Positions 5,590 to 6,396 of a stretch of 6,396 bases of DNA are shown piece after piece. The DNA is taken from contig JAADGT010000273.1 of the NCBI GenBank assembly GCA_013152215.1, positions 1 through 6,396 on the forward strand, in the 5' to 3' direction. Every line of letters starts with the position of its first letter. Position 1 is the stretch's first letter. This stretch comes from Deltaproteobacteria bacterium (lineage in GTDB: Bacteria; Desulfobacterota; Deferrisomatia; Deferrisomatales; Deferrisomataceae). The notes beneath the pieces were generated by a model, which had not been told where the DNA came from, made no database searches, and was given only the letters and a program-made list of their open reading frames with translations. The position numbers and the translations under genes are program-made.

Positions 5590-6295
5590 GATCGTGCCTA
5601 GAGAGCATGGGAATTCAGGAGGTTTTCAAGCCTCCTGGCCTCCTAGCTTTCCAGCCTTCAAGCGGGCCGAAGGCCCCAAGTTCCATCGAGGTCTCGCCGG
5701 GCTGCTGCTGGCCGCCGGGGCGTCGGCCCGCATGGGCGGCCCCAACAAGCTCCTTCTGCCGGTGGAAGGGGAGCCCCTGGTCCGGCGGCCGGTCCGGTCG
5801 CTGTTGGAGGCGGGCCTGAGGCCCGTGGTCGTGGTGGTGGGCCGGGATGCCGAGGCCGTGCGGCAGGCCCTGAAGGGGCTCCCCGTCCTCTTTGCCGAGA
5901 ACCCGGACTTCTCGGAGGGCATGGCCGGGTCGCTGCGGAAGGGCGTCGAAGCCCTCGGAAGCGACGTGGAGGCGGTGGCGATCGCGCTGGGGGATCTCCC
6001 AGACCTCCGGGCCCCGGTGGTTCGACGCCTGGCGGCGGCGTTTCGTGATGCCGCCCAAGGCATTGTGGTTCCGGTTTGCGAGGGCCGAAGGGGGCACCCC
6101 GTGCTTCTGGACCTCCGGCGATACCGGGGTGAGCTCCTGGCCCTTGCCGGAGACGAGGGCGCCCGATCGATCCTCCGCCGACACCCCGAGGAGGTGCTGG
6201 AGGTAGCGGTGGAGGACCCCGGGGTGATCGCCGACGTGGACACCCCGGAGGAGTACGAGCGGATCCGCCAGGGGGCCCGCGCCCCCCGGCCATAA
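5588..6295 (+). CDS. mocA: MocA-like molybdenum cofactor cytidylyltransferase
   Basis: A nucleotidyltransferase of the MobA/MocA fold (up to 235 residues). MocA joins CMP from CTP to Mo-molybdopterin, giving the cytosine dinucleotide cofactor of most bacterial xanthine oxidase-family enzymes, which fits the operon upstream. Motifs: LLLAAGASARMGGPNKLLLP (residues 39-58, nucleotide-binding loop with Lys54), NPDFSEGMAGSL (105-116), GDLPDL (135-140, metal-binding Asp136), RRGHPVLL (167-174, characteristic of MocA) and DVDTPEEY (216-223). A purinyl or other sugar-phosphate transferase is less likely given the GHP and NPDFSEGM motifs. The start is uncertain. The conserved domain begins near residue 37, and the stretch before it is encoded by a degenerate 8-nt repeat. 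An in-frame TGA at 5573-5575 limits the start to ATG 5588 or GTG 5594; GTG 5594 has better spacing (7 nt) from GGGG at 5583-5586. No ATG, GTG or TTG lies in frame between the repeat and the conserved domain. It is probably transcribed separately from, or loosely coupled to, the upstream operon. Confidence 0.88.
   Translation: MIVPREHGNSGGFQASWPPSFPAFKRAEGPKFHRGLAGLLLAAGASARMGGPNKLLLPVEGEPLVRRPVRSLLEAGLRPVVVVVGRDAEAVRQALKGLPVLFAENPDFSEGMAGSLRKGVEALGSDVEAVAIALGDLPDLRAPVVRRLAAAFRDAAQGIVVPVCEGRRGHPVLLDLRRYRGELLALAGDEGARSILRRHPEEVLEVAVEDPGVIADVDTPEEYERIRQGARAPRP
5624..5663 (+). repeat. Degenerate 8-nt tandem repeat at the 5' end of mocA
   Basis: Five contiguous 8-nt units fit the consensus YTYCNRGC with no gaps; examples are CTCCTGGC, CTCCTAGC and CTTCAAGC. 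Positions 2, 4, 7 and 8 of the unit are invariant. It directly follows AGGAGG (5617-5622). Because 8 is not a multiple of 3, the repeat encodes no repeating peptide, and its pattern is clearly at the DNA or RNA level. It lies inside the reading frame that leads into the MocA domain (residues about 13-25). Confidence 0.75.
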
Positions 6296-6319
6296 GGAAA
6301 TGTTAAGACCTTCAAATGT

Positions 6320-6396
6320 ATTGCCAGGGTACGGGGTGGGGGCCTGGTTCCGGCCGGGCGCGAGTGCGGCATCCGATCGCCGCGCCGTCTCATGCC
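6320..6396 (+). repeat. Dispersed repeat, copy 2 (cut by the window end)
   Basis: A diverged second copy of the unit at 5197-5297, starting 24 nt after the mocA stop codon. Shared blocks in order: ATTGCC (6320-6325), TTCCGGCCG (6348-6356), GGCAT (6368-6372), CGATCGCCGCGC (6374-6385) and TCATGCC at the very end. Spacing between the last three blocks differs from copy 1 by only 1 nt each. The rest of the unit, including any inverted half, would lie beyond the window. Confidence 0.6.

Noticed and set aside
6271..6300. Rho-independent terminator at the end of mocA
   Set aside because: A GGGGGC/GCCCCC stem exists at 6271-6286, but it lies inside the coding sequence and no T-run follows it. The stem at 5145-5159 fails for the same reason.
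5615..6393. Three - strand frames of about 190-255 codons opposite mocA
   Set aside because: They mirror the mocA codons, are Arg/Ser/Pro-rich and show no family motif.

Overview
The window is a GC-rich bacterial sequence (third codon positions almost all G or C) with five genes, all on the + strand. It suggests an anaerobic or facultative bacterium that handles aromatic or heteroaromatic acids. The protein motifs and the style of the spacer repeats would fit a high-GC deltaproteobacterium (Desulfobacterota), but this is inference and nothing in the window is taxonomically decisive.

Layout. Positions 1-175 are leader sequence with no supportable gene. Positions 176-5177 hold a compact four-gene operon: a phenylacetate-CoA ligase (PaaK)-family adenylate-forming enzyme, then the FAD, 2x[2Fe-2S] and molybdopterin subunits of a xanthine oxidase-family molybdenum hydroxylase. 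The gaps between genes are 16 nt, 1 nt and a 4-nt ATGA overlap, and each gene has a clear Shine-Dalgarno sequence. Positions 5178-5587 are a 410-nt spacer full of repeats. It has a large imperfect inverted repeat that could fold into one long hairpin, then a facing pair of degenerate 7-nt repeat tracts. Positions 5588-6295 encode a MocA-like molybdenum cofactor cytidylyltransferase whose first codons run through a degenerate 8-nt tandem repeat. The last 77 nt carry a second, diverged copy of the repeat found after the large-subunit gene.

How the genes fit together. The ligase would make an acyl-CoA thioester from a carboxylic acid, probably aromatic. The three-subunit enzyme would hydroxylate (or less likely reduce) that thioester or the free acid. 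Electrons would pass from the Mo centre through two [2Fe-2S] clusters to FAD. The MocA-like protein would make the cytosine dinucleotide form of the Mo cofactor that most bacterial enzymes of this family use. The FAD subunit lacks the extra [4Fe-4S] loop that marks 4-hydroxybenzoyl-CoA reductase, so the classical dehydroxylating reductase is not the best reading. The substrate is unknown. The least explained material is the repeat-dense spacer, not the enzymes.
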